From CAIYTF01 sp963664845 (lineage in GTDB: Bacteria; Bacteroidota; Ignavibacteria; Ignavibacteriales; Ignavibacteriaceae): a stretch of 64,000 bases of DNA. Position 1 is the stretch's first letter. Every line of letters begins with the position of its first letter. The translations under genes were made by a program, and so were the position numbers. The notes under the pieces are model-generated. The model was not told the DNA's origin, made no database searches, and saw nothing but the letters and a program-made list of their open reading frames with translations. Below, piece after piece: positions 34,818 through 45,004 of this stretch. The DNA lies in contig OY761615.1 of NCBI GenBank assembly GCA_963664845.1, forward strand, positions 5,828,001-5,892,000, read 5' to 3'.

Positions 34818-35627
34818 CTATTCCTTCACTCCGCCCATCATTATTCCGCCAATATAGAACTTTTGCAATGCAATAAAGAGCAGCACCATGGGCAGCGTTG
34901 TAAGCACCGATCCGGCCATCATAAGTTCAGTGTCCTGTACATGCTCTCCCATGAGGTTTGCAATGGCAACAGGCAATGTGTACATAGATGAGTCGGTCAT
35001 AACAATCAGAGGCCAGAGGAAGTCATTCCAGGTACCCATAAACGTAAAAATGCCAAGGGTCACTAATATTGGTCTGCAGAGCGGCAGAATGATCTTCCTA
35101 TAGATTTGCACTTCGGACGCACCGTCCATTTTGGCGGCTTCTATCAGGCTGTCCGGTATTGTTTGTGCATACTGGCGGATCAAAAACACGCCAAAAATGC
35201 TCACCATCCCGGGAATAATAATGGCGAAATACGTGTTGATCAGGTGCATTTGCTTTAATAATAAAAACAACGGCAACATGGTCACCTGGCCGGGAATTAC
35301 CATGGAGGTTATCAGGAATTTGAATACGATATCCTTCTTCGGGAAACGGAATTTGGCAAACGCATAACCGGACATTGAATTGACCAGCAGCGAAACGGCA
35401 GTCACTGCAATTGAAAGAAAAAGACTGTTCCTGAGATAGCCAAACAAATTTAACCGGCTGAACAGATCGACATAATGGCTGAAATCGATTTCACTTGGAA
35501 TGAAACGCGGCGGATAGGTGTTAGCTTCCCCGCTGTGCATGAGCGATGCTGAAAGCATCCAGAAAAACGGAGCAAAACTCAGTATGGCAATCAAAGCAGC
35601 AGCAGTAGTTGCAATTATTTTTTTCAT
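34818..35627 (-). CDS. Sugar ABC transporter permease, MalG-type
   Basis: 269 residues with six transmembrane segments and the EAA loop that docks the ATPase, EAAKMDGASEVQIYRKIILP at ~165-185. Together with the neighbouring permease it forms the channel of a CUT1-type importer for sugars or oligosaccharides. The start overlaps the upstream permease stop by four bases, so the genes are translationally coupled. No ATP-binding subunit is encoded in the operon, so a shared MsmK/UgpC-type ATPase from elsewhere is expected. Confidence 0.92.
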   Translation of the reverse strand: MKKIIATTAAALIAILSFAPFFWMLSASLMHSGEANTYPPRFIPSEIDFSHYVDLFSRLNLFGYLRNSLFLSIAVTAVSLLVNSMSGYAFAKFRFPKKDIVFKFLITSMVIPGQVTMLPLFLLLKQMHLINTYFAIIIPGMVSIFGVFLIRQYAQTIPDSLIEAAKMDGASEVQIYRKIILPLCRPILVTLGIFTFMGTWNDFLWPLIVMTDSSMYTLPVAIANLMGEHVQDTELMMAGSVLTTLPMVLLFIALQKFYIGGIMMGGVKE

Positions 35628-36517
35628 TCCTGCGTCCTCTTTTTAACCTGCAACTGGATTATGGTTCCTGCCATGATAATGAGGAACAACATGAATGCGA
35701 TGGCAGTTGAATAGCCAATGCTCCACCACCGGAAGCCCTGCTGGTACATGTATAGCACTATACTTATGGTACTGTTCAGCGGGCCGCCCTGCGTCATTAT
35801 GTAGGGCTCGGCAAACAACTGGAAATAACCTATCATCGTCACCAGACTGATAAACAGTGTTGTAGGGGCCAGCATGGGGATTGTGATGTAGCGGAACTTA
35901 TTCCACCCACCCGCACCTTCAAGCTCTGCTGATTCATAGAGTTCAAGAGGTATTGCCTGCAACCCCACAATGAATATGATCATGTTATAACCAAAGTTCT
36001 TCCACACGGAGAGCAGGATGATAGCGGGCATAGCAAGATGCGGGTCGCCCAGCCAATCAAGTGGCTGAACACCGAAGAACCCGATAAAATAATTAAGTAA
36101 TCCGAAACGCGGGTGATAGATGAAACGCCAGACTACCGAGACTGCAACAAGCGTTGTAACAACCGGCAAGAAATAGATTACGCGGAAGAATGACCGGAAT
36201 TTCACCAACGGAGAATTAAGCAGTAATGCAGCGCCCAGAGAAACCAACACCGAAAGCGGTCCGCCGGCAAGAACAAAGTAGAACGTATTGCCCAGAGACG
36301 TCCAGAATAGCGGGTCACTGAACAGCTTCGTATAGTTGGCAAATGCAACAAAACGGATATAATCAAAATTGCCAAGCGAATAAATATCAAAATCCGAAAA
36401 GCTCATCAGGAGTGCGGCAAGCACCGGGATGAAAAAGAATACCGCCAGCACAATAAGTGAAGGCCCGAGGAACAGCCAAACAGATGAACGCGCGGTTTTA
36501 TTTGACAATGCAGCCAT
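35624..36517 (-). CDS. Sugar ABC transporter permease, MalF/UgpA-type
   Basis: 297 residues with six transmembrane segments and an EAA-type motif, LYESAELEGAGGWNKFRYIT, at ~190. It is the partner of the MalG-type permease. Its start overlaps the binding-protein stop by one base and its end overlaps the next permease by four bases, so the three genes are tightly coupled. Substrate is inferred from context as glycan fragments produced by the GH144, GH2 and other enzymes of this locus. Confidence 0.92.
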   Translation of the reverse strand: MAALSNKTARSSVWLFLGPSLIVLAVFFFIPVLAALLMSFSDFDIYSLGNFDYIRFVAFANYTKLFSDPLFWTSLGNTFYFVLAGGPLSVLVSLGAALLLNSPLVKFRSFFRVIYFLPVVTTLVAVSVVWRFIYHPRFGLLNYFIGFFGVQPLDWLGDPHLAMPAIILLSVWKNFGYNMIIFIVGLQAIPLELYESAELEGAGGWNKFRYITIPMLAPTTLFISLVTMIGYFQLFAEPYIMTQGGPLNSTISIVLYMYQQGFRWWSIGYSTAIAFMLFLIIMAGTIIQLQVKKRTQE

Positions 36518-37800
36518 TATTTTACCTCACCCGCGCTTTTTGAAACTATCCATCGTCTCTTTTCAAGCACTGTGTTCACATCCTGATCGAGATGCCGCAA
36601 TGCTTCATCAACGCTCATTTTATCCGTGGCGGTGAATTCAACGTACTGCTGAATTTTCGCAATGACTATCTGCTCCCACTCAGGAATTTTGGGCGTAGGT
36701 TTGGTCCTAGTCAATTGCGTGTAGAATGCCTGCAAATACCGGTCACCGTGCAATTCGGAATCATCCCATGCCGTAATCACTGAAGGAAGAGCCGAGACCA
36801 GATGGTAAAAATCAAGTTGCGTTTCCTTTTCTGAAAGGAATTCAATCCATTTCCAGGCCGCGTCTTTATTGGGTGACAGACTGTTAATTACCAGCGTGGC
36901 GCCACCGGCTGTTGAGATGCCCGGATAATCTTCCTTTCTCTCGGCGGGCAACGGGGCAGTCATCCAGTCATCTTGCAAATTTGCCGGAAGCCGGTTCTTG
37001 AATTCGGTTATGTTCCAAGGTCCTGTTATATACATGGAAAAATAGCCTTCCTCAAAAGCCTGATAGAGGTTCAAAACCTGCGTCATGTCTTTTGGGGCCA
37101 GTCCTTCCCTGTAAAATTGCATTAGGAAGTTATAGGACTTTTTAAATGGTGCACCTGAAAAATCACCATAGCATCCGCCATCACGCAAAAGCTCCGATCC
37201 ACCCTGCATACCAAACACTACGAAGGGTACCCATTCGTTGGTGGGCAGAAAAAATGCATAGTGTTTGGGGTTGTTCCTTTTGATCTTTCGTGATGCATCG
37301 AGAAGTTCGTCCCAGCTTTGCGGCGGAGTTTTATAGCCGGCCTGCTCAAGAATGCTCTTCCTGTAAAACAACAGCCGGGTATCAACATACCAGGGAATGC
37401 CATAAACCGTTTTGTCTATAACATTGGTTTCCCAGATGCCCTCAAAGAAATTCGCCTTTCTGACTGAAGCGGAAGCATTAATATACTTTGCCAGTGGTTC
37501 AATGGCGCGGAGATTTTGAAACTCAGGCACCCAGGTGTTTCCCAACTGGAACACATCAGGAAGTGTTTCGCTGGCAAATGCGGTGATCAGTTTTTCATGG
37601 GCGGCGGTCCAGGGAACCTGTTGGATTTTGACTGAAATACCCGGATTTCTTTTCTCAAATTCAGGCACCAACTTACTGACTTTCTCCCCTTCCACACCCA
37701 TCGCCCAAAAACGGATTTCAACAGTGCCGGACGTTTTTGTTCTGCAGGTCAGGCTCAGCAGGCAAAACAGAACTGTGGCTATATACTGATAAGATTTCAT
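36517..37800 (-). CDS. Extracellular sugar-binding protein of ABC transporter
   Basis: 427 residues of the solute-binding protein family 1 type (MalE/UgpB-like): EIRFWAMGVEGEKVSKLVPE near the start, FASETLPDVFQLGNTWVPEF, and TGPWNITEFK further on. The N-terminus is hydrophobic with a Cys in SLTC, an imperfect lipobox, so it could be a lipoprotein anchored in the inner membrane. The start overlaps the stop of the upstream GH144-type gene in an ATGA. It delivers ligands to the two permeases encoded next. The ligand is probably a glucan oligosaccharide, inferred from the locus. Confidence 0.9.
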   Translation of the reverse strand: MKSYQYIATVLFCLLSLTCRTKTSGTVEIRFWAMGVEGEKVSKLVPEFEKRNPGISVKIQQVPWTAAHEKLITAFASETLPDVFQLGNTWVPEFQNLRAIEPLAKYINASASVRKANFFEGIWETNVIDKTVYGIPWYVDTRLLFYRKSILEQAGYKTPPQSWDELLDASRKIKRNNPKHYAFFLPTNEWVPFVVFGMQGGSELLRDGGCYGDFSGAPFKKSYNFLMQFYREGLAPKDMTQVLNLYQAFEEGYFSMYITGPWNITEFKNRLPANLQDDWMTAPLPAERKEDYPGISTAGGATLVINSLSPNKDAAWKWIEFLSEKETQLDFYHLVSALPSVITAWDDSELHGDRYLQAFYTQLTRTKPTPKIPEWEQIVIAKIQQYVEFTATDKMSVDEALRHLDQDVNTVLEKRRWIVSKSAGEVK

Positions 37801-39749
37801 CTTTGGAGTATCATCTTCCCGGATAGCAGTGATTCCCCTGCCCTGATCTTGTAAAAATATACTCCGGATGCCGCAGGATTTCCGCGTTGGTCAACACCAT
37901 TCCAGTGAACTGACTGCTTTCCGGCCTGCATAAAATTAGAATCAATTATCGTCATCTGCTGCCCTATGGCGTTAAAGACGGTGACGCTTACATTCATTGC
38001 CCGTGGCAGAGCGAACTCAATCACGGTGCCCGGGTTGAACGGATTGGGATAATTTCCCATAAGCTTAAATGACTTCGGCAACTCATTCTTCTCAGTAACT
38101 GCCGATGGATCATAGGTGAAGCCAATCGAATCCAGCATGGGCTTAATTTCGGGATTAGCCATAAATTTATTCCACAGCAGCTGTGAACGATAGTTTTCAA
38201 TCATTACGATGATCGGGCCCTGGTCAATGGCCAGATAACTTGAAGCAAACCAATTGGACCCGATATTAAAGGCATCTTTAAAACCATATTCACCCCAGAG
38301 CTTGTTGCCATAGGTTCGGTAAAAATATTTCAGCGCGTCCAGTGATTCCTTTGGTGTGTAAGGCATTGAGGATAGTGCAGCCGTTGGCGTAATGGTTCCA
38401 TTATCATTTGAATAGGGAGCCTGAGCCGAATAGCCTGATGGGTTATCGCTGGCGGTCAACCCCCAGCAATTCTCATTATAACCGGCAAATCCCTTCGGAT
38501 TTACGGCACAATATGCCCGGTTTATCAACGTGGTGTTCCGGTTGTTGATAAAATAATTGGCATATTTATCTTTTTTATCACGTGGATCGAAGCCAAGGAA
38601 AGAATACTGCACAAAAAACAAAGGACCGCCATATGCTTCACCGACGTATTGCCGGTATCCATAGTAGGTATTGCTGTTTGCATAATTTGAATTCCCGGCC
38701 CATCCTTTATAATACATGCTTGCCGGAATTGGATACGTGGGTGATGCAACACCCAGCAAATAGCAAATCATCGGTTCACTCCAACCCGTTATGGGCATGT
38801 TCATCTGCCATGCATAATCGGAAGACCAATGCCAATACAGAACGTTGCTGTAGGGCGAACGTCTGTACCAGGAAAACTCCGTGCTTTGCCATATTGCAGT
38901 AATGAGTTCCCTTATTTTAGCTTCATTTGTATCATTGGCGGTAAAATATTGTCGCGCGGTTAAAAGTCCTTGCAGCAAATAGCCTGTTTCAACAAGATCG
39001 CCGCCGTTGTCATATTGACTGAATGGAATAGTAACACCGGTCTCACCGTTCAACCAATGTGGGAACACACCATGATAGCGCTGTGCCTTTGTTGAAAGGA
39101 AATTCAGAATTTGCAAATACCGTTGCACACCCGCCTGACGTGTGATATAGCCTCTCTCAATACCTACCAGCAAAGCCATCAGGCCAAACCCGCTGCCGCC
39201 GGAAGTGACTGTGTTGCCTGAATTGAGCCGTTCACGGGAGAGTCCGGACACGGGATGTCCATAATTCCAAAAGTACCTGAACGTGGAACGTTGTACCATG
39301 TCCAGAAATTCATCATCGGACATTGCACGCGTAGTAGCAGTAGCACTGTCGCTCAATGCAGACTCGTTACCATATATATCATAGGCACTAACCCGGTATG
39401 ATGCGATATAACCTGTTGCATTGACAAACTCAATAAAATAATTTTTTGCGTGGTCAACCTGCGAAGTAAGGTTCCAGTTTTCACCGTCCCATTTATATAG
39501 CCGATACCCGGCCAGATTCGGATCATCCACAGCGTCCCACGTTAAATCCAGATGCTTCTCACAGGGATAGCATTTTACATTGGTTGGGGCAAGTATTGTT
39601 TTGGTATTATCCGGAGAACCATGTGAATTTTGCCGCGCAGGAATTGGACTTGATGCGAGACTGTTGGCGGCAAAAACAACAGAAAAAACAAGTGCGGTAA
39701 CAAAAAAGAAGTTCAGCGGTGAACATACTCTGGGAGTTGTCTGTGTCAT
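37797..39749 (-). CDS. Secreted GH144-type glucanase with FN3 domain and T9SS sorting domain
   Basis: 650 residues. Signal peptide (~1-30), an FN3 domain (~55-140: NVKCYPCEKHLDLTWDAVDD), the glucoamylase-like (PF10091/GH144) catalytic domain (~150-560: STFRYFWNYGHPVSGLSRER, then SGGSGFGLMALLVGIERG, and CWGLTASDNPSGY), and a C-terminal type IX secretion sorting domain (~565-650: NYPNPFNPGTVIEF ... SGVYFYKI). GH144 enzymes characterised so far are endo-beta-1,2-glucanases that release sophorooligosaccharides. It would act on the cell surface or in the medium. It is 9 bp from the upstream GH2 gene and overlaps the transporter binding-protein gene. Confidence 0.88.
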   Translation of the reverse strand: MTQTTPRVCSPLNFFFVTALVFSVVFAANSLASSPIPARQNSHGSPDNTKTILAPTNVKCYPCEKHLDLTWDAVDDPNLAGYRLYKWDGENWNLTSQVDHAKNYFIEFVNATGYIASYRVSAYDIYGNESALSDSATATTRAMSDDEFLDMVQRSTFRYFWNYGHPVSGLSRERLNSGNTVTSGGSGFGLMALLVGIERGYITRQAGVQRYLQILNFLSTKAQRYHGVFPHWLNGETGVTIPFSQYDNGGDLVETGYLLQGLLTARQYFTANDTNEAKIRELITAIWQSTEFSWYRRSPYSNVLYWHWSSDYAWQMNMPITGWSEPMICYLLGVASPTYPIPASMYYKGWAGNSNYANSNTYYGYRQYVGEAYGGPLFFVQYSFLGFDPRDKKDKYANYFINNRNTTLINRAYCAVNPKGFAGYNENCWGLTASDNPSGYSAQAPYSNDNGTITPTAALSSMPYTPKESLDALKYFYRTYGNKLWGEYGFKDAFNIGSNWFASSYLAIDQGPIIVMIENYRSQLLWNKFMANPEIKPMLDSIGFTYDPSAVTEKNELPKSFKLMGNYPNPFNPGTVIEFALPRAMNVSVTVFNAIGQQMTIIDSNFMQAGKQSVHWNGVDQRGNPAASGVYFYKIRAGESLLSGKMILQR

Positions 39750-39758
39750 ACGTATCTT

Positions 39759-41828
39759 TTATTTTTCATTTTCACTAAATATTTCGACCGGAACAGAGCG
39801 AAGCAGCTGCTTCTTGTGGTCATAAAGCGCTATCGAGAGTTTGTGTCTCCCCTTTTTCATCTTTGCCGGCAGCCAGATTTGCAGTTCATCAAATCTGAAA
39901 AGCTGCAGCGAATCCGCAGCAATTGATTTAATATCCAATTGGTGTAAATGCTTTCCGTCAAGAGTGAACTTCAATTTACAATTATCATAATTCCGAAAAA
40001 GGTCATTTATAATATAAACATCCAGATTGAGTCTTATACCGGCGTAATATTTCACCTGCCGCAGCCGTATGGAAAGCAGCAAGGGGTCAAACGCTTCCTT
40101 TAAGGCGAAGAATCCTTTCTTGGGAACACCGAAATAGTCCACTACCGACCATGAAATTGACTTCCAGCAGTCTATCAACATGAATTGGAAGACTGCATTA
40201 ATCCTGGAGAATCGTTCCCTGCGGTAAAAATGAATGGCGGTCGTGAGCAGATCAGCCTGATAATTCTGCGAGTTTTTTACAAATTCGCCAATTGACTTAC
40301 CGGTCTGCACCCCGGCAATATTAAATGTTTGGTCAGTCTGAAAATTGTGGTATTTCCACACTTCATAATCAGGCGGGAACAGTGATCCTTTTGGGATGAT
40401 CTTTTTGAGCGATGAAACCCCGGGAAGCCCTTGAGCTCCAAACTCGGTAACCAATGGCCCCATTGGTGTAGCTGCATAATGCTCTTTATCTCCCCAATAC
40501 CAGCCATCATAAGCGTGTTCTTCATAGTTGGAAGCCTGCCTCACTATACGGCTTGCATCTTCCTGCTTCACGGCTGCATAAAGCAGCTTATCCAACGTAT
40601 TTATTTGTTCGCCAGGTTCATTGTGGCAGCACCACACAACAATTGACGGATGATTATAAAACTGATTTACCATATCATGAATTTGGCTGACAGCATTTTC
40701 AGCAAACTCCGGAGATGTATCATAGGTCCATTGAAGTGCGAAGTCCTGCCAAACCATGATACCATTCTCATCGCACGCCCGGTAAAACTCTTTCCGGTTA
40801 ACATGGGCATGCACACGGACAATATTAATATGGGCTTCCTTCATCAGGTGGATCATCATCTGTATACGTTCTTCTGACAACGTGCTCAGGAACTGCTCGG
40901 GAATGATGTTCGTCCCGCGAAGGAAAAGTCGTTTCCCATTAAGATGAAATACCTGATTTACATCGAGCCTGACATCCCTGACGCCAAATGTGTCCGAATA
41001 GATTTCTTCCCTGCCATCATACAATTGTAATTTATACAATGGTGATTCGCCAACATCGTGACTCCACCACAAAGCCGGTTTTTTAATTTCAGCCGTAACA
41101 GTGGCAGACGATGAACCTTTCGGGATATTAAGCTCCCTCTGGATAGTTTGCATCTTACCTGCAGGAGAAGTGATCTTTATTGACAGTTTCTTCTCCACCA
41201 GAACTGCCCTACTCTGAAACTGAAGCTGCACCGTTACCAAAGCTGAATCACCATCAAGTGCAGAAGTAATTTTTGCTCCTGATATGAGCAATTCTTTACC
41301 GTAAACTATTTCAACCCTGTTCCAGATGCCGCCTGTGTTATAGTCCTGCCCATGCTCGGGGCTGCTGCTTCCGGGTCTGCAGTCGTGGTGACCGAAAATC
41401 CCTTTAATAAGCTGTTTACGATCAGGCCATACCGCTCCAGGTTCTTCATGTGGGGACGTAACTTTAACAACCAGTTCGTTTTCCCCAACAATTAAGGCAT
41501 CGGATATTTTAAATTTAAAGTGCTGAAAATACCCTTCGTGATGACCGATGTAGCAGCCATTCAGCCAGATATCAGCAAAATAATCTACACCGCCGAACTG
41601 AAGAAAAGACAAACTGTAATCTGGTTTTGCCACATGCACAAATGTTGTACGATACCACACTGTTCCGATAAAATTATCCAGCCCAACCGCATTCCAGTTT
41701 CCCGGAACGGGCAGTTTTTGTTTGCTTTCCTGCAACGGTAGCAAAGCTTGTTCGAAAGTAAGCTTGTTGTTTGCATCGGTGAGTATTTGCCACCTACCAT
41801 CCAGAAGTATCGTCTTGTTATTCATCAT
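39759..41828 (-). CDS. GH2-family glycoside hydrolase
   Basis: 689 residues with the GH2 order: sugar-binding domain (LPVPGNWNAVGLDNFIGTVW), beta-sandwich, TIM barrel. Acid/base Glu in VWCCHNEPGE (~400) and the likely nucleophile Glu in GPLVTEFGAQG (~455) are present. RGTNIIPEQ at the barrel entry is typical. No signal peptide is visible, so it may be cytoplasmic or periplasmic. GH2 covers beta-galactosidase, beta-glucuronidase, beta-mannosidase and some beta-glucosidases. In this locus an exo-beta-glycosidase trimming glucan oligosaccharides is likely. The start overlaps the upstream stop by one base. Confidence 0.9.
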   Translation of the reverse strand: MMNNKTILLDGRWQILTDANNKLTFEQALLPLQESKQKLPVPGNWNAVGLDNFIGTVWYRTTFVHVAKPDYSLSFLQFGGVDYFADIWLNGCYIGHHEGYFQHFKFKISDALIVGENELVVKVTSPHEEPGAVWPDRKQLIKGIFGHHDCRPGSSSPEHGQDYNTGGIWNRVEIVYGKELLISGAKITSALDGDSALVTVQLQFQSRAVLVEKKLSIKITSPAGKMQTIQRELNIPKGSSSATVTAEIKKPALWWSHDVGESPLYKLQLYDGREEIYSDTFGVRDVRLDVNQVFHLNGKRLFLRGTNIIPEQFLSTLSEERIQMMIHLMKEAHINIVRVHAHVNRKEFYRACDENGIMVWQDFALQWTYDTSPEFAENAVSQIHDMVNQFYNHPSIVVWCCHNEPGEQINTLDKLLYAAVKQEDASRIVRQASNYEEHAYDGWYWGDKEHYAATPMGPLVTEFGAQGLPGVSSLKKIIPKGSLFPPDYEVWKYHNFQTDQTFNIAGVQTGKSIGEFVKNSQNYQADLLTTAIHFYRRERFSRINAVFQFMLIDCWKSISWSVVDYFGVPKKGFFALKEAFDPLLLSIRLRQVKYYAGIRLNLDVYIINDLFRNYDNCKLKFTLDGKHLHQLDIKSIAADSLQLFRFDELQIWLPAKMKKGRHKLSIALYDHKKQLLRSVPVEIFSENEK

Positions 41829-44800
41829 CAGTATATTTCTATTTTCGCAGGGAATGTTGTCACCTTCACAGGTGTACCGGCAATATAGCCCTGCACTGTA
41901 TCATTTATTTTAATCTTGGTCGGACGCAATTCGCCGTAAGGAAAATCCAACACAATACCGCCGGCAGGAAGTTTAATGTTGCCGCTCAGATCAATTATAT
42001 AATGCCCTGCCTCAATCTTAGCAGAATAACTGATTTTCCCATAAGCTGTCGGCGCATTCGTAATTCCAATTCCATCATTTGAGGTAAACCATTCATAGGG
42101 AATGCCTGCCATGAGAACGAGTGATGTGTCATAATCCCGTTCATAGAGAAACATCATCCTCATTGAATTCATGAAGTCAGATCCCACCCAGGTATGGGGC
42201 ATATCGCCAATGAATCCGGGGAATTTTTCATCAGACCACACAACTTCTGCCCAGTGATTCCAGTTCAATGGCTTCTGATTCTTCAGGAAGAACCTGGTGA
42301 GATTCTGAGCTTTCTCCCTTTCCCCCAATTGCACAAATGCACCAATCAAACGGACTTCATAGGGAGTGTAATTAACCCATTTTATTTTATTGGATTCCCG
42401 GTCAGTGAAGTATTGATAATATTGTTCAAACGTGTTCCGGCCATAGGGTGCAGGCAAATTATTAAGCTGCCCACAGGGATAGAGTGCAATGGCAGTTGAA
42501 GTAGCGTCAAAGTCACCCAAATCGGCACATCCGGGGACATAGGAAATATGCGTCCTTGCAATAGTGGAATTTATTGAATTATATAAATTAGTCTGGAAAA
42601 TTCTTGCCATTTTTGCATACAGGTGTGCATCAGCATTCCTGCCCAATGTTGACGCTATTTGTACTGCATCATTCAGGCCGCGAAGAGCAAAAAAATCATC
42701 CCAATAGGAATGCATTGGCTTGGCAGAATAGCCTTCATGGCTGATCGATTCAGGGAGCAAACCATACAACGAACGAAGGCTGTCATTCCCCTCATGGTAC
42801 ATCTCCTTCGAACCTTCTTCCATCAGTTGCTGAAGATAGTTTACAGCCGCATTAACGGTGCCATACTTTTGAGAAATCAACGCCGTGTCGCCGGTGAATT
42901 TGAGATACTGATTTAACAGGAACAGGTATTCTCCGTTGCTGTCATTCTCAGGAACCGGATCAGCGCCGCGTTTATCTACAACACAGGGTACTTTTCCACT
43001 TGGGAAAAGATATTTTGAATACCAGGCAATGTAATTATGCACTTCATGGGTCAATCCGGCTCTGAGCAGTGCCGAACATGTTAACGCTCCGTCACGTATC
43101 CATGAACGCTCATAGGAACGTGAACCTGGCTGTGTGCCATCATTATCCGCGTTGATCAATATATAGGCTATCATAGAACGATATACATCAGCCAATTTTT
43201 GTGCTTCCGGAGGCACCTTGAATGAAATTTCATTGGTTTTCTCTTTCCAAAATTTGCGAACGGCATTTAATTCTGTTTCAACACTCTTGGCAGAAACCGC
43301 ATCAGCAGCGGAAGCAGCAGATTTGTAATATGGGATGGAAAGGATGATAAGTTTTTCTTCACCGGGTTTAAGATCAAATCTATATTCCAAGGCACCCGAA
43401 CATAACTTTTGACGGTCAGTAACTTCCTTATGCAAAGGCAACGTATTTTGAGCCAGGAATTCGGTGATGGAACCTTCATCGTAGGATGCGGCACCAAAGT
43501 TATCCGGAGGTGTTATTGTATTTACAGTCAGTGAATCAACTTTCAGATGCTTGTCTGCATATTTCACGGACCGAATTGCCGATACACCCCCCGTGAAATT
43601 CAGAAACTGATAATACGGATTAACCTGAAACGGCCGAACTGCCGCATAGAAGCTTCCCTTCTGCTGAGAGGATGAAGTATTTCTAATAGTATATAAAAGG
43701 TATTGGGTAGTTGAAACAAATGCCTCACCCGCGGAAAAAGTTTTTGTTTCCAGTTCGAGACTGTCGGTCTTCCACTTTACTGAAGGTATGGGCAGATAGT
43801 TTTCTTCAAGCTGTTGTGTCGTTTCAACATCACTCCATGTAATAAACTCATTATCAGAGTATATGAACGGTTCAATGGAAAAGGAGCCTTTGTCAACTTC
43901 AACCATTCCGTCACTGTTGATCATAGCCTCTTTGGTTTCCCTGGGAAGTCCGGTTACAGTCCAGCTTGAGGCTTCTTCAGAAAAGTATCTCGGGAAATGT
44001 CCGCGAGGATAATCCTTGGCCCTGTTGATGAAAAAGGTATTTAAAGTCGTCGAATATTCGGGAGGAAGCAACTTAATTTCATTAATTGCAAAGTGACTTT
44101 TATCGGCAGACGTTTTGAGACGGATCCTGATATATCTGCTTTCGGTTTCCGGAAGGCGGAGCCAGGAACGTCCCCTTTTACCAGTGGAAACTACATAGAC
44201 GGACTCCCAGTGTTTCCGGTCGCTGGAAATAAACACTTCGTATTCTATGGCGTAATAACCCTCATACCAGTCAATCAGCAAACCTCCAAATTCTACAGAG
44301 GCGCTCAAATCAATCAACAACGATTGTGCTCCATTGTCATTGCTCATCCAGAACGTAGCATTATCATGATCGTCGAGAATATGTATCTGCTCATCACCCT
44401 GTGCATTTTCCAGGTAAATTTTTGGATATACCTCTGCCAGGCTCTTTTCCTCATTAACTGACAGACAAAGCTCATCAATGTAAACGCTCCCCTTTCCCCC
44501 ATTATATGAGGAAATGGTAAATTCAATGAATGCAATTTTATTCAGGGATTTATCCTCAGTTGGTCCCCAGGCAAAGGAGATATCTCTTTGCCCGTACCGA
44601 ATGTTTTTCCAGTCTGAAGAGAACGTATAGTCCCGTTTGTTCACCCACCATACATTCTGTTTGGAACTGTCCAGCAGTTTAAACTCAAGATTATTATTGG
44701 GGGAATCACCTTTTACATAAAACGAGAACTTGAATCCCTTTGGTAAGGTGAGAGGGATCATTTTTTGAATGCCACCGTAACCAGCTCCGTTGACAAAATT

Positions 44801-45004
44801 ATAATCGATCCGGATTGCGTTCCCGTGTTTCCCCAGTGCCAGTGAAGCTTTAATTTCAACTCCCTCTGAGCTATAGGATGTCCAACCATCAGGCTTTTCA
44901 AAATTATCCAATACGCGGCTTTGTGGCTGTATAAAAGCAAAAGTGCAGATAACTATTAAAAAAGTAAATGTACGTATTCTCATATGCATCTTCTTGGCTG
45001 TCAA
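41828..45004 (-). CDS. Large secreted protein: CBM11-like, F5/8-type C and (alpha/alpha)6-barrel glycoside hydrolase-like domains
   Basis: 1058 residues. After a signal peptide (MRIRTFTFLIVICTFAFIQP, ~8-27) comes a beta-sandwich like CBM11 (~30-185: LDNFEKPDGWTSYS, then SVYIDELCL), then an F5/8-type C/CBM32-like module (~205-310: DNATFWMSN to SRYIRIRLKT, HFAINEIKLLPP). A linker beta-domain follows, and the C-terminal ~450 residues form an (alpha/alpha)6-type barrel with SRSYERSWIRDGALTCSALL (~645), acidic residues at WDDFFALRG and HTWVGSDFMN. I cannot assign a GH family. The barrel resembles glycosidases such as GH15, GH63 or GH116 in style only. Overlaps of 4 bp upstream and 1 bp downstream tie it to the GH144 and GH2 genes. 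Confidence 0.75.
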   Translation of the reverse strand: MTAKKMHMRIRTFTFLIVICTFAFIQPQSRVLDNFEKPDGWTSYSSEGVEIKASLALGKHGNAIRIDYNFVNGAGYGGIQKMIPLTLPKGFKFSFYVKGDSPNNNLEFKLLDSSKQNVWWVNKRDYTFSSDWKNIRYGQRDISFAWGPTEDKSLNKIAFIEFTISSYNGGKGSVYIDELCLSVNEEKSLAEVYPKIYLENAQGDEQIHILDDHDNATFWMSNDNGAQSLLIDLSASVEFGGLLIDWYEGYYAIEYEVFISSDRKHWESVYVVSTGKRGRSWLRLPETESRYIRIRLKTSADKSHFAINEIKLLPPEYSTTLNTFFINRAKDYPRGHFPRYFSEEASSWTVTGLPRETKEAMINSDGMVEVDKGSFSIEPFIYSDNEFITWSDVETTQQLEENYLPIPSVKWKTDSLELETKTFSAGEAFVSTTQYLLYTIRNTSSSQQKGSFYAAVRPFQVNPYYQFLNFTGGVSAIRSVKYADKHLKVDSLTVNTITPPDNFGAASYDEGSITEFLAQNTLPLHKEVTDRQKLCSGALEYRFDLKPGEEKLIILSIPYYKSAASAADAVSAKSVETELNAVRKFWKEKTNEISFKVPPEAQKLADVYRSMIAYILINADNDGTQPGSRSYERSWIRDGALTCSALLRAGLTHEVHNYIAWYSKYLFPSGKVPCVVDKRGADPVPENDSNGEYLFLLNQYLKFTGDTALISQKYGTVNAAVNYLQQLMEEGSKEMYHEGNDSLRSLYGLLPESISHEGYSAKPMHSYWDDFFALRGLNDAVQIASTLGRNADAHLYAKMARIFQTNLYNSINSTIARTHISYVPGCADLGDFDATSTAIALYPCGQLNNLPAPYGRNTFEQYYQYFTDRESNKIKWVNYTPYEVRLIGAFVQLGEREKAQNLTRFFLKNQKPLNWNHWAEVVWSDEKFPGFIGDMPHTWVGSDFMNSMRMMFLYERDYDTSLVLMAGIPYEWFTSNDGIGITNAPTAYGKISYSAKIEAGHYIIDLSGNIKLPAGGIVLDFPYGELRPTKIKINDTVQGYIAGTPVKVTTFPAKIEIY

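Noticed and set aside
44470..44500. Extra LacI operator halves (here and near 59090)
   Set aside because: Only half-sites (GTAAACG or CGTTTAC) lie inside coding sequence, without palindromic partners.
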